64,000 nucleotides of DNA from Streptomyces sp. NBC_00102. GTDB lineage: Bacteria > Actinomycetota > Actinomycetes > Streptomycetales > Streptomycetaceae. Shown piece by piece: positions 1 to 12,897 of the stretch (positions within the stretch are counted from its first letter, which is position 1; each line of letters opens with the position of its first letter). The stretch is taken from positions 2,604,001-2,668,000 of the forward strand of contig NZ_JAPEMC010000001.1 of NCBI RefSeq assembly GCF_026343115.1. The letters are read 5' to 3'. The notes under the pieces are model-generated. The model ran no database searches and had not been told where the DNA came from. It worked only from the letters and a program-made list of their open reading frames with translations. The translations under genes and the position numbers were made by a program.

Positions 1-1433
1 CCCGCGCCGCCGTCCGCCGCCGCCTTGAAGACGGCGAACTTGCCGGAGAAGCCCGAGGTGAGCGGGATACCGGCGAAGGCCAGCAGGAACACCGCGAAGA
101 CGGCGGCGGTCAGCGGGGAGCGCCGGCCGAGCCCGGCCCACTTCGACAGGTGGGTCGCCTCGCCGCCCGCGTCGCGCACCAGGGTGACGACGGCGAAGGC
201 GCCGACCGTCACGAAGGAGTAGGCGACGAGGTAGAAGAGGACCGAGGAGATGCCCTCCGAGGTGGTCGCGATGACACCCGCGAGGATGAACCCGGCGTGC
301 GCGATCGAGGAGTAGGCGAGCAGCCGCTTGATGTCGGTCTGGGTGATCGCGACGATCGCCCCGCCGAGCATGGTGACGATGGACACGCCCCACATGACCG
401 GCCGCCAGTCCCAGGTGAGCCCGGGGAGCACGACGTACAGCAGGCGGAGCAGCGCGCCGAAGGCGGCGACCTTGGTGGCGGCGGCCATGAAGCCGGTGAC
501 CGGGGTCGGTGCGCCCTGGTAGACGTCCGGGGTCCACATGTGGAACGGCACGGCGCCGACCTTGAAGAGGAGCCCCATCAGGATCATCGCGCCGCCGATG
601 AGGAGCAGCGCGTCGTTGCCCATGGTGGAGGCGAGGGCGGGGTCGATCTCGGTGACCGAGCCGTCGACGACGCTCGCGATGGTGGCGTACGAGACGGAGC
701 CCGCGTAGCCGTAGAGGAGGGCGATCCCGAAGAGGAGGAACGCCGAGGAGAACGCGCCGAGCAGGAAGTACTTCACCGCGGCCTCCTGCGACATCAGCCG
801 CTTGCGGCGGGCGAGGGCGCAGAGGAGGTAGAGCGGCAGGGAGAAGACCTCGAGCGCGACGAACAGGGTCAGCAGGTCGTTGGCGGCAGGGAAGACCAGC
901 ATGCCCGCGACGGCGAACAGGACGAGCGGGAACACCTCGGTGGTGGTGAACCCGGCCCTGACCGCCTGCTTCTCGCTGTCGCTGCCCGGGACGGACCCGG
1001 CCTGCGCGACGAAGGAGTCGACCCGGTTGCCGTGCGCGGCGGGGTCGAGCCGCCGCTCGGCGAAGGTGAAGACCGCGACGATCGAGGCCAGCAGGATGGT
1101 GCCCTGCAGGAAGAGCGCCGGGCCGTCCACCGCGACGGCGCCCATCGCGGCGATGTGGGCCTTGGTGGTGCCGTACCCGCCGGCGGCGAGCCCGACGACC
1201 GCGGCGAACGCGGCGGCCAGGGCGACGACGGCCAGGAGGACCTGGGTGAGGTACCGGGCCCGGCGGGGCACGAAGGCTTCCGCCAGGACGCCGATGACCG
1301 CCGCGCCGAGCACGATCAGGACGGGCGCGAGCTGTGCGTACTCGATGGTGGGGGCCGTGAACTTCACGTCCGGGGCGGCCGTCGTCACCCCGCCCGCCAC
1401 GGTCCACATGCTGTGGACAGCTGTTGCGCTCAC
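1..1433 (-). CDS. nuoN: NADH-quinone oxidoreductase subunit N (3'-truncated by window edge)
   Basis: Membrane subunit of proton-pumping complex I and an antiporter-like channel. The visible 477 codons start at a GTG (1433-1431) that overlaps the nuoM stop as GTGA. The product is strongly hydrophobic. The conserved glutamate helix reads LFVALEVFSLPLYLL and the central lysine helix reads FKVGAVPFHMWTPDVYQGAP; both contain residues needed for proton transfer in the NuoL/M/N family. The C-terminus lies off the left edge. It is the last gene of the operon seen here and is translationally coupled to nuoM. Confidence 0.95.
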   Translation of the reverse strand, partial: MSATAVHSMWTVAGGVTTAAPDVKFTAPTIEYAQLAPVLIVLGAAVIGVLAEAFVPRRARYLTQVLLAVVALAAAFAAVVGLAAGGYGTTKAHIAAMGAVAVDGPALFLQGTILLASIVAVFTFAERRLDPAAHGNRVDSFVAQAGSVPGSDSEKQAVRAGFTTTEVFPLVLFAVAGMLVFPAANDLLTLFVALEVFSLPLYLLCALARRKRLMSQEAAVKYFLLGAFSSAFLLFGIALLYGYAGSVSYATIASVVDGSVTEIDPALASTMGNDALLLIGGAMILMGLLFKVGAVPFHMWTPDVYQGAPTPVTGFMAAATKVAAFGALLRLLYVVLPGLTWDWRPVMWGVSIVTMLGGAIVAITQTDIKRLLAYSSIAHAGFILAGVIATTSEGISSVLFYLVAYSFVTVGAFAVVTLVRDAGGEATHLSKWAGLGRRSPLTAAVFAVFLLAFAGIPLTSGFSGKFAVFKAAADGGA

Positions 1434-3001
1434 TTGGCGGCCTCCACCTCGGGCTGGGGGTCCTGCTTCTGTACGTCGGACATGGTGTGCTGCACCGCCG
1501 GGTCGACGATCTCGGTGAGCGGCTTCGGGAAGACGCCCAGGAAGATCAGCAGCGCGATCAGCGGTACGACGACCGCGAGTTCACGGACCCGCAGGTCCGG
1601 CATGCCCTGGACGGTGGCCTTCACCGGGCCGGTCATGGTGCGTTGGTAGAGCACCAGGACGTAGAGCGCGGCGAGCACGATGCCGGTGGTGGCGATGATG
1701 CCGACCACCGGGTAGGCGCTGAACACCCCGACCAGGACCAGGAACTCGCTGACGAACGGGGCGAGTCCGGGCAGCGAGAGGGTGGCGAGCCCGCCGATCA
1801 GGAAGGTGCCCGCGAGGATCGGGGCGACCTTCTGCACTCCGCCGTAGTCGGCGATGAGGCGGGAGCCGCGCCGGGTGATGAGGAATCCGGCGACCAGCAT
1901 CAGGGCAGCGGTCGAGATGCCGTGGTTGACCATGTAGAGCGTGGCGCCCGACTGGCCCTGGCTGGTCATCGCGAAGATGCCCAGGATGATGAAGCCGAAG
2001 TGCGAGATCGACGCGTAGGCGATCAGCCGCTTGATGTCGCGCTGGCCGACCGCGAGGAGCGCGCCGTACACGATGGAGACCAGCGCGAGGACCAGGATCA
2101 CCGGGGTCGCCCACTTGCTGGCCTCGGGGAAGAGCTGGAGGCAGAAGCGGAGCATCGCGAAGGTGCCGACCTTGTCGACGATCGCGGTGATCAGCACGGC
2201 GACGGGCGCGGTCGCCTCGCCCATGGCGTTGGGCAGCCAGGTGTGCAGCGGCCAGAGCGGGGCCTTCACCGCGAAGGCGAAGAAGAACCCGAGGAAGAGC
2301 CACCGCTCGGTGCTGGTCGCCATCTCCAGGGAGCCGCTCGCGCGGGCCTCGGCGATCTCGGAGAGCGAGAAGCTCCCGGCGACCACGTACAGACCGATGA
2401 CGGCGGCCAGCATGATGAGGCCGCCGACGAGGTTGTAGAGGAGGAACTTCACGGCGGCGTACGAGCGCTGGGCCGAGGCGTTCTCGTCGGTGCCCGCGTG
2501 GGCCCGGTCCCCGAAGCCGCCGATGAGGAAGTACATCGGGATGAGCATGGCTTCGAAGAGGATGTAGAAGAGGAAGACGTCGGTGGCCTCGAAGGAGAGG
2601 ATCACCATCGCCTCCACCATCAGGATCAGGGCGAAGAAGCCCTGGGTGGGGCGCCACCGGGAGGAGTGCGTCTCCAGGGGGTCGGCGTCGTGCCAGCCGG
2701 CCAGGATCACGAACGGGATGAGGAGCGCGGTGAGCGCGAGGAGCGCCACCCCGATGCCGTCCACGCCGAGTTCGTACCGGACGCCGAAGTCGGCGATCCA
2801 CGCGTGCGACTCGGTGAGCTGGTAGCGGTCGCCGCCGGGCTCGAAGCGGACGAACACGATCGCCGCGAGGACCAGGGTGGCCAGCGAGACGAGCAGCGCC
2901 AGCCATTTCGCGGCGGTGCGCCGCTGGGCCGGGACGGCGGCGGTGGCGATGGCGCCGATCGCGGGGAGTGCCGCCGTCGCTGTCAGGAGGGGAAAGGACA
3001 T
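1430..3001 (-). CDS. nuoM: NADH-quinone oxidoreductase subunit M
   Basis: A 523-residue antiporter-like proton-pumping subunit of the complex I membrane arm. The essential glutamate sits in FYILFEAMLIPMYFLIGG and the central lysine in AVKAPLWPLHTWLPNAMGEA. Length and the run of about 14 hydrophobic helices are normal for NuoM. The ATG start lies 4 bases after the nuoL stop, and the stop overlaps the nuoN GTG, so L, M and N are probably translationally coupled. Nothing unusual is seen. Confidence 0.97.
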   Translation of the reverse strand: MSFPLLTATAALPAIGAIATAAVPAQRRTAAKWLALLVSLATLVLAAIVFVRFEPGGDRYQLTESHAWIADFGVRYELGVDGIGVALLALTALLIPFVILAGWHDADPLETHSSRWRPTQGFFALILMVEAMVILSFEATDVFLFYILFEAMLIPMYFLIGGFGDRAHAGTDENASAQRSYAAVKFLLYNLVGGLIMLAAVIGLYVVAGSFSLSEIAEARASGSLEMATSTERWLFLGFFFAFAVKAPLWPLHTWLPNAMGEATAPVAVLITAIVDKVGTFAMLRFCLQLFPEASKWATPVILVLALVSIVYGALLAVGQRDIKRLIAYASISHFGFIILGIFAMTSQGQSGATLYMVNHGISTAALMLVAGFLITRRGSRLIADYGGVQKVAPILAGTFLIGGLATLSLPGLAPFVSEFLVLVGVFSAYPVVGIIATTGIVLAALYVLVLYQRTMTGPVKATVQGMPDLRVRELAVVVPLIALLIFLGVFPKPLTEIVDPAVQHTMSDVQKQDPQPEVEAAK

Positions 3002-3005
3002 GTGA

Positions 3006-4901
3006 TCAGACCGCCCTCATCAGCAGGGTCGCGGCGATGAGGACCGCCGTACCGCCGAACATCGAGACCGCGTAGGAGCGGGCGTAGCCGTTCTGCAGTG
3101 TGCGCAGCCGGCCGGAGAGCCCGCCGACCGAGGCGGCCGTACCGTTGACGACGCCGTCGACCAGCGAGTGGTCGACGTAGACCAGGGAGCGGGTGAGGTG
3201 CTCGCCGCCGCGGACCAGGACCACGTGGTTGAAGTCGTCCTGGAGGAGGTCGCGGCGGGCCGCCCGGGTGAGCAGCGAGCCGCGCGGGGCGAGGGCGGGC
3301 ACCGGCCTGCGGCCGTACATGGCCCAGGCGATGGCGACGCCGATGACGAGCACCACCATGGTGGCGCCGGTGACGGTGGTCGCGCCGACCGGGGAGTCCC
3401 CGTGGTCGTGCCCGGTCACCGGCTCCAGCCAGTGCAGGAACCGGTCGCCGATGGAGAAGAAGCCGCCCGCGAAGACCGAACCGAAGGCGAGCACGATCAT
3501 GGGGATCGTCATCGACTTCGGGGACTCGTGCGGGTGCGGTTCACGGCCCTCGGCGTCCGGCTGCCAGCGCTTCTCGCCGAAGAAGGTCATCAGCATCACG
3601 CGCGTCATGTAGAACGCGGTGATCGCGGCGCCGAGCAGGGTCACGGCGCCGAGGATCCAGCCCTCGGTGCCGCCCTTGGCGAAGGCCGCCTCGATGATCT
3701 TGTCCTTGGAGAAGAAACCGGAGAGGCCGGGGAAGCCGATGATGGCGAGGTAGCCGAGGCCGAAGGTGATGAAGGTGACCGGCATGTACTTCCGCAGGCC
3801 GCCGAACTTCCTCATGTCGACCTCGTCGTTCATGCCGTGCATGACCGAACCGGCGCCGAGGAAGAGTCCGGCCTTGAAGAAGCCGTGCGTCACCAGGTGC
3901 ATGATCGCGAAGACGTAGCCGATGGGGCCGAGGCCCGCGGCGAGGACCATGTAGCCGATCTGCGACATCGTGGAGCCGGCCAGCGCCTTCTTGATGTCGT
4001 CCTTGGCGCAACCGACGATCGCACCGAACAGGAGCGTGACCGCTCCGACGACGGCGACGACGAGCTGGGCGTCCGGGGCGGCGTTGAAGATCGCGCCGGA
4101 GCGGACGATGAGGTACACGCCCGCGGTGACCATGGTCGCGGCGTGGATGAGGGCGGAGACCGGGGTCGGGCCCTCCATCGCGTCGCCGAGCCAGGACTGG
4201 AGCGGTACCTGCGCGGACTTGCCGCAGGCGGCGAGCAGCAGCATCAGGCCGATCGCGGTGAGCTTGCCCTCACTGGTGTCGCCGGTCGCCCCGAGCACCG
4301 GCCCGAAGGCGAAGGTGCCGAAGGTGGTGAACATCAGCATGATCGCGATGGAGAGGCCCATGTCGCCGACCCGGTTGACCAGGAAGGCCTTCTTGGCGGC
4401 GGTCGCCGCGCTGGGCTTGTGCTGCCAGAAGCCGATGAGGAGGTACGAGGCGAGGCCGACGCCCTCCCATCCGACGTACAGCAGCAGGTAGTTGTCGGCG
4501 AGGACCAGGATGAGCATCGCCGCGACGAAGAGGTTGAGATAGCCGAAGAAGCGGCGACGGCGTTCGTCGTGCTCCATGTAGCCGATCGAGTAGATGTGGA
4601 TCAGGGTGCCCACACTGGTGATCAGCAGCACGAACGTCATCGACAGCTGGTCGAGCTGGAAGGCGACGTCGGCCTGGAAGCCCTCCACGGGAATCCAGCT
4701 GAACAGCTTCTGGTGCAGCAGGCGTTCTTCTGCGCCCTTGCCGAGCATGTCGGCGAAGAGCACCACGGCCAGCACGAACGACACCCCTGCGAGCAGGGTG
4801 CCGAGCCAGTGTCCGGCCCGGTCGAGCCGGCGGCCCCCGCACAGCAGGACGGCCGCTCCGAGCAGGGGCGCCGCGATGAGCAGCGCGATCAGGTTCTCCA
4901 C
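3006..4901 (-). CDS. nuoL: NADH-quinone oxidoreductase subunit L
   Basis: The 631-residue distal proton-pumping subunit. Family signatures include [19 protein letters not shown] (conserved Glu), [20 protein letters not shown] (conserved Lys) and [15 protein letters not shown]. The C-terminal part after about residue 480 should hold the long lateral helix and last transmembrane segment typical of NuoL. The start is a GTG at 4901 encoding V-E-N-L, 11 bases downstream of the nuoK stop. Confidence 0.97.
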   Translation of the reverse strand: MENLIALLIAAPLLGAAVLLCGGRRLDRAGHWLGTLLAGVSFVLAVVLFADMLGKGAEERLLHQKLFSWIPVEGFQADVAFQLDQLSMTFVLLITSVGTLIHIYSIGYMEHDERRRRFFGYLNLFVAAMLILVLADNYLLLYVGWEGVGLASYLLIGFWQHKPSAATAAKKAFLVNRVGDMGLSIAIMLMFTTFGTFAFGPVLGATGDTSEGKLTAIGLMLLLAACGKSAQVPLQSWLGDAMEGPTPVSALIHAATMVTAGVYLIVRSGAIFNAAPDAQLVVAVVGAVTLLFGAIVGCAKDDIKKALAGSTMSQIGYMVLAAGLGPIGYVFAIMHLVTHGFFKAGLFLGAGSVMHGMNDEVDMRKFGGLRKYMPVTFITFGLGYLAIIGFPGLSGFFSKDKIIEAAFAKGGTEGWILGAVTLLGAAITAFYMTRVMLMTFFGEKRWQPDAEGREPHPHESPKSMTIPMIVLAFGSVFAGGFFSIGDRFLHWLEPVTGHDHGDSPVGATTVTGATMVVLVIGVAIAWAMYGRRPVPALAPRGSLLTRAARRDLLQDDFNHVVLVRGGEHLTRSLVYVDHSLVDGVVNGTAASVGGLSGRLRTLQNGYARSYAVSMFGGTAVLIAATLLMRAV

Positions 4902-4912
4902 GATTCAGCCCC

Positions 4913-5212
4913 TCACAGCTTCATCAGGCTGGCGTCGTCGACCGAGGCCGAATGGCGGGAGCGGAACAGCGACACGATGATCGCCAGCCCGACGACGACT
5001 TCCGCGGCGGCGACGACCATCGTGAAGAACGCGATGATCTGGCCGTCGAGGTTGCCGTGCATGCGGGAGAAGGTGACGAAGGCGAGGTTGCAGGCGTTGA
5101 GCATCAGCTCCACGCACATGAACACCACGATCGCGTTCCGCCGGATCAGCACCCCACAGGCGCCGATGGTGAACAGCAGGGCTGCCAGGTAGAGGTAGTT
5201 GACGGGATTCAC
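4913..5212 (-). CDS. nuoK: NADH-quinone oxidoreductase subunit K
   Basis: A 99-residue subunit with three transmembrane helices. It carries the two buried glutamates typical of NuoK, in [16 protein letters not shown] and [13 protein letters not shown]. It links the quinone-proximal part of the membrane arm to the antiporter-like subunits. The GTG start overlaps the nuoJ stop (GTGA). Confidence 0.97.
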   Translation of the reverse strand: MNPVNYLYLAALLFTIGACGVLIRRNAIVVFMCVELMLNACNLAFVTFSRMHGNLDGQIIAFFTMVVAAAEVVVGLAIIVSLFRSRHSASVDDASLMKL

Positions 5213-6090
5213 TGGGTGTCCTCCCCGTTCCCGGCGCGGTCGGTCGGGCGCCCCGAGGGCCCGGAAGCACCCCGGGCGGTGAGGGCGGTGGTGCGTCCCA
5301 GACGCTCACCGGACCGCTGTTCCAGTGCCTTGAGGTCGGCGAGCGCCTCCTGGGAGACGTCGCGGACCTGGCCGCGGTCGCGCAGGGTGCGCATCACGGT
5401 CAGCTCGGACGGGGTGCCGTCGGGGAGCAGGCCTGCGATGTCCACGGCGTTGTGCCGGGCGTAGACACCGGGGGCGGGCAGCGGCGGCAGGTGGTTCGAG
5501 CGGACCCGGGCCTCGGACATCTCCCGCTGGGTCCGGGCGCGTTCGGTGCGCTCCTTGTGGGTGAGCACCATCGCCCCGACCGTCGCGGTGATGAGGAGGG
5601 CGCCGGTGATCTCGAACGCGAAGACGTACTTGGTGAAGATGAGGTTGGCGAGTCCTTCGACGTTCCCCCCGTGCACGGCGTTGGCGGTGCCGAGGCCGTT
5701 GAAGCTGCTCAGGGAGGCGTTGCCGATGCCGGCGATGAGTAGCACCCCGAAGCCGAGACCGCATCCGGCGGCCAGCCAGCGCTGGCCCTTGAGGGTCTCC
5801 TTCAGCGAGTCGGCGGCGGTGACGCCGACGAGCATCACGACGAAGAGGAAGAGCATCATGATCGCGCCGGTGTAGACGACGACCTGCACGATGCCGAGGA
5901 AGTACGCGCCGTTGGCGAGGTAGAAGACCGCCAGCACGATCATGGTCCCGGCGAGCGAGAGCGCGCTGTGCACGGCCCGCTTCATCAGGACGGTGGAGAG
6001 GGCGCCGAGCACGGCGACCGTACCGAGGATCCAGAACTGCACGGCCTCGCCGGTCGAGGTGGTGGAGGCAGCCGCCGCGAGATTGCTCAT
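5209..6090 (-). CDS. nuoJ: NADH-quinone oxidoreductase subunit J
   Basis: A 293-residue membrane subunit. The start is the ATG at 6090, which overlaps the nuoI stop (ATGA); the frame stays open further upstream, but that extension is antisense-like sequence inside nuoI. The helix containing [21 protein letters not shown] is the classic NuoJ segment with the pi-bulge region. The protein is about 100 residues longer than E. coli NuoJ. The extra part is a charged cytoplasmic tail beginning near [14 protein letters not shown], which seems to be a common actinobacterial feature. Confidence 0.95.
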   Translation of the reverse strand: MSNLAAAASTTSTGEAVQFWILGTVAVLGALSTVLMKRAVHSALSLAGTMIVLAVFYLANGAYFLGIVQVVVYTGAIMMLFLFVVMLVGVTAADSLKETLKGQRWLAAGCGLGFGVLLIAGIGNASLSSFNGLGTANAVHGGNVEGLANLIFTKYVFAFEITGALLITATVGAMVLTHKERTERARTQREMSEARVRSNHLPPLPAPGVYARHNAVDIAGLLPDGTPSELTVMRTLRDRGQVRDVSQEALADLKALEQRSGERLGRTTALTARGASGPSGRPTDRAGNGEDTQ

Positions 6091-6764
6091 GCGTCCGCCC
6101 CCCGCTGCCCGTGCCCCGTGTGCGCGTGGTCGTGCTCGTGGGACGCGGCGGCGGTGGCCTCGGAGCCGGGCTCGTCCGGCTTCTCGCCCTTGGACACGGC
6201 GAGCTGGCGCTCGGTGCCGGGGGCGGCCTCGGTCACCAGGCCCCGGTAGTAGTCCTGTTCGTCCATGCCGGGGAAGATCGCGTGCGGGCTGTCGACCATG
6301 CCCTCCTCCAGTCCCGCGAGCAGCTCGTCCTTGGTGTAGATGAGGCTGGCGCGGGTGGTGTTGGCGAGCTCGAACTCGTTGGTCATCGTGAGCGCCCGGG
6401 TGGGGCACGCCTCGATGCAGAGACCGCAGAGGATGCAGCGCGCGTAGTTGATCTGGTAGACGCGGCCGTACCGTTCGCCCGGGGAGTACCGCTCCTCGTC
6501 GGTGTTGTCCGCGCCCTCGACGTAGATGGCGTCGGCCGGACAGGCCCAGGCGCACAGCTCGCAGCCGACGCACTTCTCCAGGCCGTCCGGGTGCCGGTTG
6601 AGCTGGTGACGGCCGTGGAAGCGCGGTGCCGTCACCTTCGGCGTCTCCGGGTACTGCTCCGTGAGCCGCTTCTTGAACATGGCCTTGAAGGTCACGCCGA
6701 ACCCGGCCACGGGGTTCTGGAACTTGTCGCTCGAAGTCCCTGGGGAGTCTGGTGCCTCAGACAC
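6087..6764 (-). CDS. nuoI: NADH-quinone oxidoreductase subunit I (two 4Fe-4S ferredoxin-like)
   Basis: A 225-residue hydrophilic connecting subunit that carries clusters N6a and N6b towards NuoB. Two ferredoxin motifs are visible, [12 protein letters not shown] and [13 protein letters not shown] chose the GTG at 6764 (V-S-E-A-P-D) because a strong ribosome site, AAAGGAGG, lies 6 bases upstream; the longer in-frame ATG at 6827 lies inside nuoH. The gene overlaps the nuoH stop by 8 bases. The C-terminus is Asp/Glu/His-rich ([11 protein letters not shown]) beyond the usual core. Confidence 0.95.
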   Translation of the reverse strand: MSEAPDSPGTSSDKFQNPVAGFGVTFKAMFKKRLTEQYPETPKVTAPRFHGRHQLNRHPDGLEKCVGCELCAWACPADAIYVEGADNTDEERYSPGERYGRVYQINYARCILCGLCIEACPTRALTMTNEFELANTTRASLIYTKDELLAGLEEGMVDSPHAIFPGMDEQDYYRGLVTEAAPGTERQLAVSKGEKPDEPGSEATAAASHEHDHAHTGHGQRGADA

Positions 6765-8160
6765 GGTCGGCCTCCTTTCCGTCACTCGCGATTCCGTCAC
6801 TCTGAGTATCGGGTCCACCACTGACAACGAGCTCCCGCTCGCGGCGCGGGGTGCGCCGGGGAACGGGCGGCAAGGCCTGTCCGGGCAGCGGCGGTACGGG
6901 GAACCCGCCCGCCATCGGGTCGAACCCGGGCGGCGGGCCCGCCTTCGCCTCCTCCTCGCGGCCCTTGCGGTCGCGGAAGAAGTCGGCCAGGAAGGAGATC
7001 AGCAGTACGGCGATCACGGCGCCGGCCACGTACAGCACGATCTTCGAGAAGTCGTACCCCTCGTTGTTCATGGCGCGCACGGTGGCGACCAGCATCAGCC
7101 AGACCACGGAGACCGGGATGAGGACCTTCCAGCCGAGCTTCATCAGCTGGTCGTAGCGGACGCGGGGCAGCGAGCCGCGCAGCCAGATGAAGAAGAAGAG
7201 GAGCAGCTGGACCTTGACGACGAACCAGAGCATCGGCCACCAGCCGTGGTTCGCGCCCTCCCAGAAGGTGCTGATCGGGTACGGGGCCCGCCAGCCGCCC
7301 AGGAAGAGGGTCGCGGAGACCGCGGAGACCGTCACCATGTTCACGTACTCGGCGAGCATGAACATCGCGAACTTGATCGACGAGTACTCGGTGTTGAAGC
7401 CGCCGACGAGGTCGCCCTCGGACTCCGGCATGTCGAACGGGGCGCGGTTGGTCTCGCCGACCATCGTGACGATGTAGATGATGAACGAGACCGGCAGCAG
7501 GATGATGAACCAGCGGTCGTGCTGGGCTTCCACGATCTTCGAGGTCGACATCGACCCGGAGTAGAGGAAGACCGAGGCGAACGCGGCGCCCATCGCGATC
7601 TCGTAGCTGATCATCTGGGCGCAGGACCGGAGACCGCCGAGGAGCGGGTAGGTCGAGCCGGAGGACCAGCCGGCGAGGACGATGCCGTAGATGCCGACCG
7701 AGGCGACCGCGAGGATGTAGAGCATCGCGATCGGCAGGTCGGTGAGCTGCATCGTCGTGCGGTGGCCGAAGATCGACACCTCGTTGCCGGACGGGCCGAA
7801 CGGGATCACGGCGATCGCCATGAACGCCGGGATGGCCGCGACGACCGGCGCGAGGACGTAGACGACCCGGTCGGCGCGCTTGACGATCAGGTCTTCCTTC
7901 AGCATCAGCTTGACGCCGTCGGCGAGCGACTGGAGCAGGCCCCAGGGGCCGTTCCGGTTGGGGCCGATGCGCAGCTGCATCCAGGCGACGACTTTTCGCT
8001 CCCAGACGATCGCGAAGAGCACGGTCACCATGAGGAACGCGAAGCAGAAGACCGCCTTGACGACCACCAGCCACCAGGGGTCGGTGCCGAACATCGAGAG
8101 GTCCTCGGCGGCCAGCGGACTGCCGCCGGGTGCCGTGGCCAGGTGAGCGAGGCTGTTCAC
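6757..8160 (-). CDS. nuoH: NADH-quinone oxidoreductase subunit H
   Basis: A 467-residue membrane subunit at the quinone-binding interface. Conserved loops [20 protein letters not shown] and [20 protein letters not shown] are present, the latter with the acidic residues that face the quinone channel. The start is GTG at 8160 (V-N-S-L-A-H), overlapping the nuoG stop as GTGA. A proline-rich cytoplasmic tail of about 60 residues follows the last helix ([13 protein letters not shown]), longer than in E. coli. Confidence 0.95.
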   Translation of the reverse strand: MNSLAHLATAPGGSPLAAEDLSMFGTDPWWLVVVKAVFCFAFLMVTVLFAIVWERKVVAWMQLRIGPNRNGPWGLLQSLADGVKLMLKEDLIVKRADRVVYVLAPVVAAIPAFMAIAVIPFGPSGNEVSIFGHRTTMQLTDLPIAMLYILAVASVGIYGIVLAGWSSGSTYPLLGGLRSCAQMISYEIAMGAAFASVFLYSGSMSTSKIVEAQHDRWFIILLPVSFIIYIVTMVGETNRAPFDMPESEGDLVGGFNTEYSSIKFAMFMLAEYVNMVTVSAVSATLFLGGWRAPYPISTFWEGANHGWWPMLWFVVKVQLLLFFFIWLRGSLPRVRYDQLMKLGWKVLIPVSVVWLMLVATVRAMNNEGYDFSKIVLYVAGAVIAVLLISFLADFFRDRKGREEEAKAGPPPGFDPMAGGFPVPPLPGQALPPVPRRTPRRERELVVSGGPDTQSDGIASDGKEADRV

Positions 8161-10660
8161 GCTCGCACCTCCGGTGAGTCTGCGGGGGCTGCGGTGGTGG
8201 CGGCGCCGATGCGGACCAGGCCGCCGGGGCGGGCGCCGGTCTGCGCCGGGACGCCGCGTCCGGTGGAGTTGAGCGGTACCCAGACCACCCGGTCCGGCAT
8301 CTCGGTGATCCGCAGCGGGAGTTCGACGCTGCCGGCCGGGCCGGAGACGGCGAGCAGGTCCCCGTCCTTCACCCCGGTCTCGGCCGCGGTGTGCGCCGAG
8401 AGCCGGGCGACGGCGGCGTGCCGCGTACCGGCGAGGGCCTCGTCGCCTTCCTGGAGCTTGCCGAGGTCGAGCAGCATGCGGTGGCCGGCGAGGATCGCCT
8501 CGCCGTCGCCGGGCCGGGGCAGCGGGCGCCCGATCTCCCTCGGGACGCTCGCGTGGCCGCCGGTCCAGCCGCCGAGCCGGTCGAGCTCGCGGCGGGCGGC
8601 GGCCAGGTCGGGCAGTCCGAGGTGGACGTCGAGGGCGTCGGCCAGCATGTGCAGCACCCGGCCGTCGGTCGGCGCGAGGGTACGGGTCATCTGCTCGGGC
8701 TTGAGCGCCGCCTCGAACATCCTGGCGCGGCCTTCCCAGTTGAGGAAGGTGCCGGACTTCTCGGCGACGGCGGCCACCGGCAGCACCACGTCGGCGCGGT
8801 CGGTGACCTCGCTGGGCCGCAGCTCCAGCGAGACGAGGAAGCCGACCTCGTCCAGCGCGGTCAGGGCGGCCGCCGGGTCCGGCAGGTCGCGGGGTTCGAC
8901 GCCCGCGACGAGCAGGGCGCCGAGTTCGCCGGTGGCGGCGGCGCCGAGGATCTGACTCGTGTCGCGGCCGTGGCGGGCCGGCAGGTCGGCGAGGCCCCAG
9001 AGGGCGGCGACCTCCCGGCGGGCGTGCGGGTCGGTGGCCGGGCGGCCACCGGGCAGCAGGGTCGGCAGGGCCCCGGCCTCCAGCGCCCCGCGCTCCCCGG
9101 CCCGGCGCGGAATCCACACCAGGTCGGCGCCGGTGGCGGTGGCGGTGCGCAGGACGGCGGTCAGCGCGCCGGGGACCCCGGCGAGCCGTTCGCCGACCAC
9201 GATGACGGAGTTCTCGCCGCGCAGCGCTTCGGCGGCGGCCGCTCCGGCCTCGTCGAGTCCGACGCCTCCGGCGAGCGCGTCCAGCCACTCGGTCTCGGTG
9301 CCGGGGGCGGCCGGCAGCAGGGTGCCGCCCGTCTTCTCCAGCCCGCGGGTGGCGTGCGAGGCGAGGGCCCAGGTCCGCTGGCCGTGCTTGCGGTGGGCCT
9401 TGCGGAGCCGGAGGAAGACGCCGGGCGCCTCCTCCTCGGACTCGAATCCGGCGAGCAGGACCGCGGACGCCTTCTCCAGCGAGGTGTAGGTGACTCCCTC
9501 GCCGTCCAGGTCGTGGCCGCGTCCTGCGACGCGGGCGGCCAGGAAGTCGGCCTCCTCGCCGCTGTGGACCCGGGCCCGGAAGTCGATGTCGTTGGTGTCC
9601 AGGGCGACCCGCGCGAACTTGCTGTACGCGTAGGCGTCCTCGACGGTGAGCCGGCCGCCGGTGAGTACCCCGGCCCGGCCGCGTGCGGCGGCGAGTCCCG
9701 CCGCGGCGGCGGCGAGCGCCTCCGGCCAGGACGCCGGTTCGAGGACGCCGTCGGCATTGCGGACCAGCGGGGTGGTGAGCCGGTCGCGCTGCTGGGCGTA
9801 GCGGAAGCCGAAGCGTCCCTTGTCGCACAGCCACTCTTCGTTGACCTCGGGGTCGTTGGCCGCGAGGCGGCGCATGACCTTGCCGCGCCGGTGGTCGGTG
9901 CGGGTGGCGCAGCCGCCCGCGCAGTGCTCGCAGACCGAGGGCGAGGAGACCAGGTCGAAGGGGCGCGAGCGGAAGCGGTACGCCGCCGAGGTGAGCGCCC
10001 CGACCGGGCAGATCTGGATGGTGTTGCCGGAGAAGTACGACTCGAAGGGGTCGCCCTCGCCGATGCCGACCTGCTGGAGCGCGCCGCGCTCGATCAGCTC
10101 GATCATCGGGTCGCCCGCCACCTGGTTGGAGAACCGGGTGCACCGTGCGCAGAGCACGCAGCGTTCACGGTCCAGCAGCACCTGGGTGGAGATCGGGACG
10201 GGCTTCTCGTACGTCCGCTTCCGTCCCTCGAACCGGGATTCGGCGTCGCCGTGCGACATCGCCTGGTTCTGGAGCGGACACTCGCCGCCCTTGTCGCAGA
10301 CCGGGCAGTCCAGCGGGTGGTTGATGAGCAGCAGCTCCATCACACCCTTCTGGGCCTTCTCGGCGACGGGCGAGGTGAGCTGCGACTTGACGACCATGCC
10401 GTCGGTGCAGGTGATGGTGCAGGAGGCCATCGGCTTGCGCTGGCCCTCCACCTCGACGATGCACTGGCGGCAGGCTCCGGCCGGGTCGAGGAGCGGGTGG
10501 TCGCAGAACCGGGGGATCTCGATGCCGAGTTCCTCGGCGGCGCGGATGACGAGGGTCCCCTTGGGGACTCTGGTCTCGATGCCGTCGATGGTCAGCGTGA
10601 CGAGGTCTTCCGGCGGTACGGCCGCCTGTCCGCCCCCGGAGGGCGCACTCGTGGTGACTG

Positions 10661-10664
<4 letters not shown>
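8157..10664 (-). CDS. nuoG: NADH-quinone oxidoreductase subunit G
   Basis: The 835-residue iron-sulfur subunit of the peripheral arm. In order: an N-terminal 2Fe-2S domain ([17 protein letters not shown]), the NuoG-type 4Fe-4S ligands ([17 protein letters not shown]), a [10 protein letters not shown] cluster, then [18 protein letters not shown] at the molybdopterin-oxidoreductase-like domain, matching the extra N7-type site. The rest is a degenerate molybdopterin domain with no catalytic role in complex I. The start is ATG at 10664 (M-T-V-T-T), overlapping the nuoF stop as ATGA. Confidence 0.95.
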
Positions 10665-12042
<1,378 letters not shown>

Positions 12043-12043
<1 letters not shown>

Positions 12044-12897
12044 CACTCCCCCTCCTCGGCTGCGGGTCCGGCCGGGTTGTCCGGGTCGGAGGCCGCGGTC
12101 TGCTGCGGTGCGTCGTGCGAGCTGAGGTGCTCGGTCGGCGAGGGATCGTGCGTCTGGCCCGCGGGTACGTCCTTGCGCTGGGAGACGACCCGGCGCCCGG
12201 GGGCGGTCTCGCCCTTGGCGAGGCGGAGCCCGGCCAGGGAGGCGGGTCCGGCGCCGCCGCTCGCGGCGACCGCGCCGGGGCGTTCGTCGGGGAACCCGGC
12301 GAGGATGCGGGCCGTTTCCTTGTACGAGCAGATCGGGGCGCCCCGGGTGGGTTCGACGGTCCGCCCAGCGATGAGGTCGTCGACGAGCTTCGTCGCGCTC
12401 TCGGGGGTCTGGTTGTCGAAGAACTCCCAGTTCACCATCACGACGGGTGCGAAGTCGCAGGCCGCGTTGCACTCGATGTGTTCGAGGGTGACCTTGCCGT
12501 CCTCGGTGGTCTCGTCGTTGCCGACGCCCAGGTGCGTCTTGAGCCGGTCGAAGATGGCGTCGCCGCCCATGACCGCGCAGAGGGTGTTGGTGCAGACGCC
12601 GACCTGGTAGTCGCCGCTCGGCTTGCGCCGGTACATCGTGTAGAAGGTCGCGACCGCCGTGACCTCCGCCGTGGTGAGCCCGAGGAGTTCGGCGCAGAGG
12701 GCCATGCCCGTACGGGAGACGTACCCCTCCTCGGACTGGACGAGGTGGAGCAGCGGCAGCAGCGCGGAGCGGCTGTCGGGGTAGCGGGCGATCACCTCCC
12801 GCGCGTCCGCTTCGAGCCGGGCCCGTACGTCGTCGGGGTAGGCGGGGGCGGGGAGCTGCGGCATCCCCAGACTGACCTCTTGATTCGCTGCGGTCAC
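12043..12897 (-). CDS. nuoE: NADH-quinone oxidoreductase subunit E (2Fe-2S)
   Basis: A 284-residue thioredoxin-fold 2Fe-2S subunit that partners NuoF. The four cysteine ligands lie in [11 protein letters not shown] and [14 protein letters not shown]. The start is GTG at 12897 (V-T-A-A-N-Q-E-V), overlapping the nuoD stop as GTGA. The C-terminal 80 or so residues (after [13 protein letters not shown]) are a low-complexity, Ala/Gly/Pro-rich tail absent from short bacterial homologues. Confidence 0.95.

Noticed and set aside
150..1649. 499-codon plus-strand frame over nuoN
   Set aside because: Asp/Glu/Gly/Arg-rich antisense shadow of nuoN, as expected in high-GC DNA.
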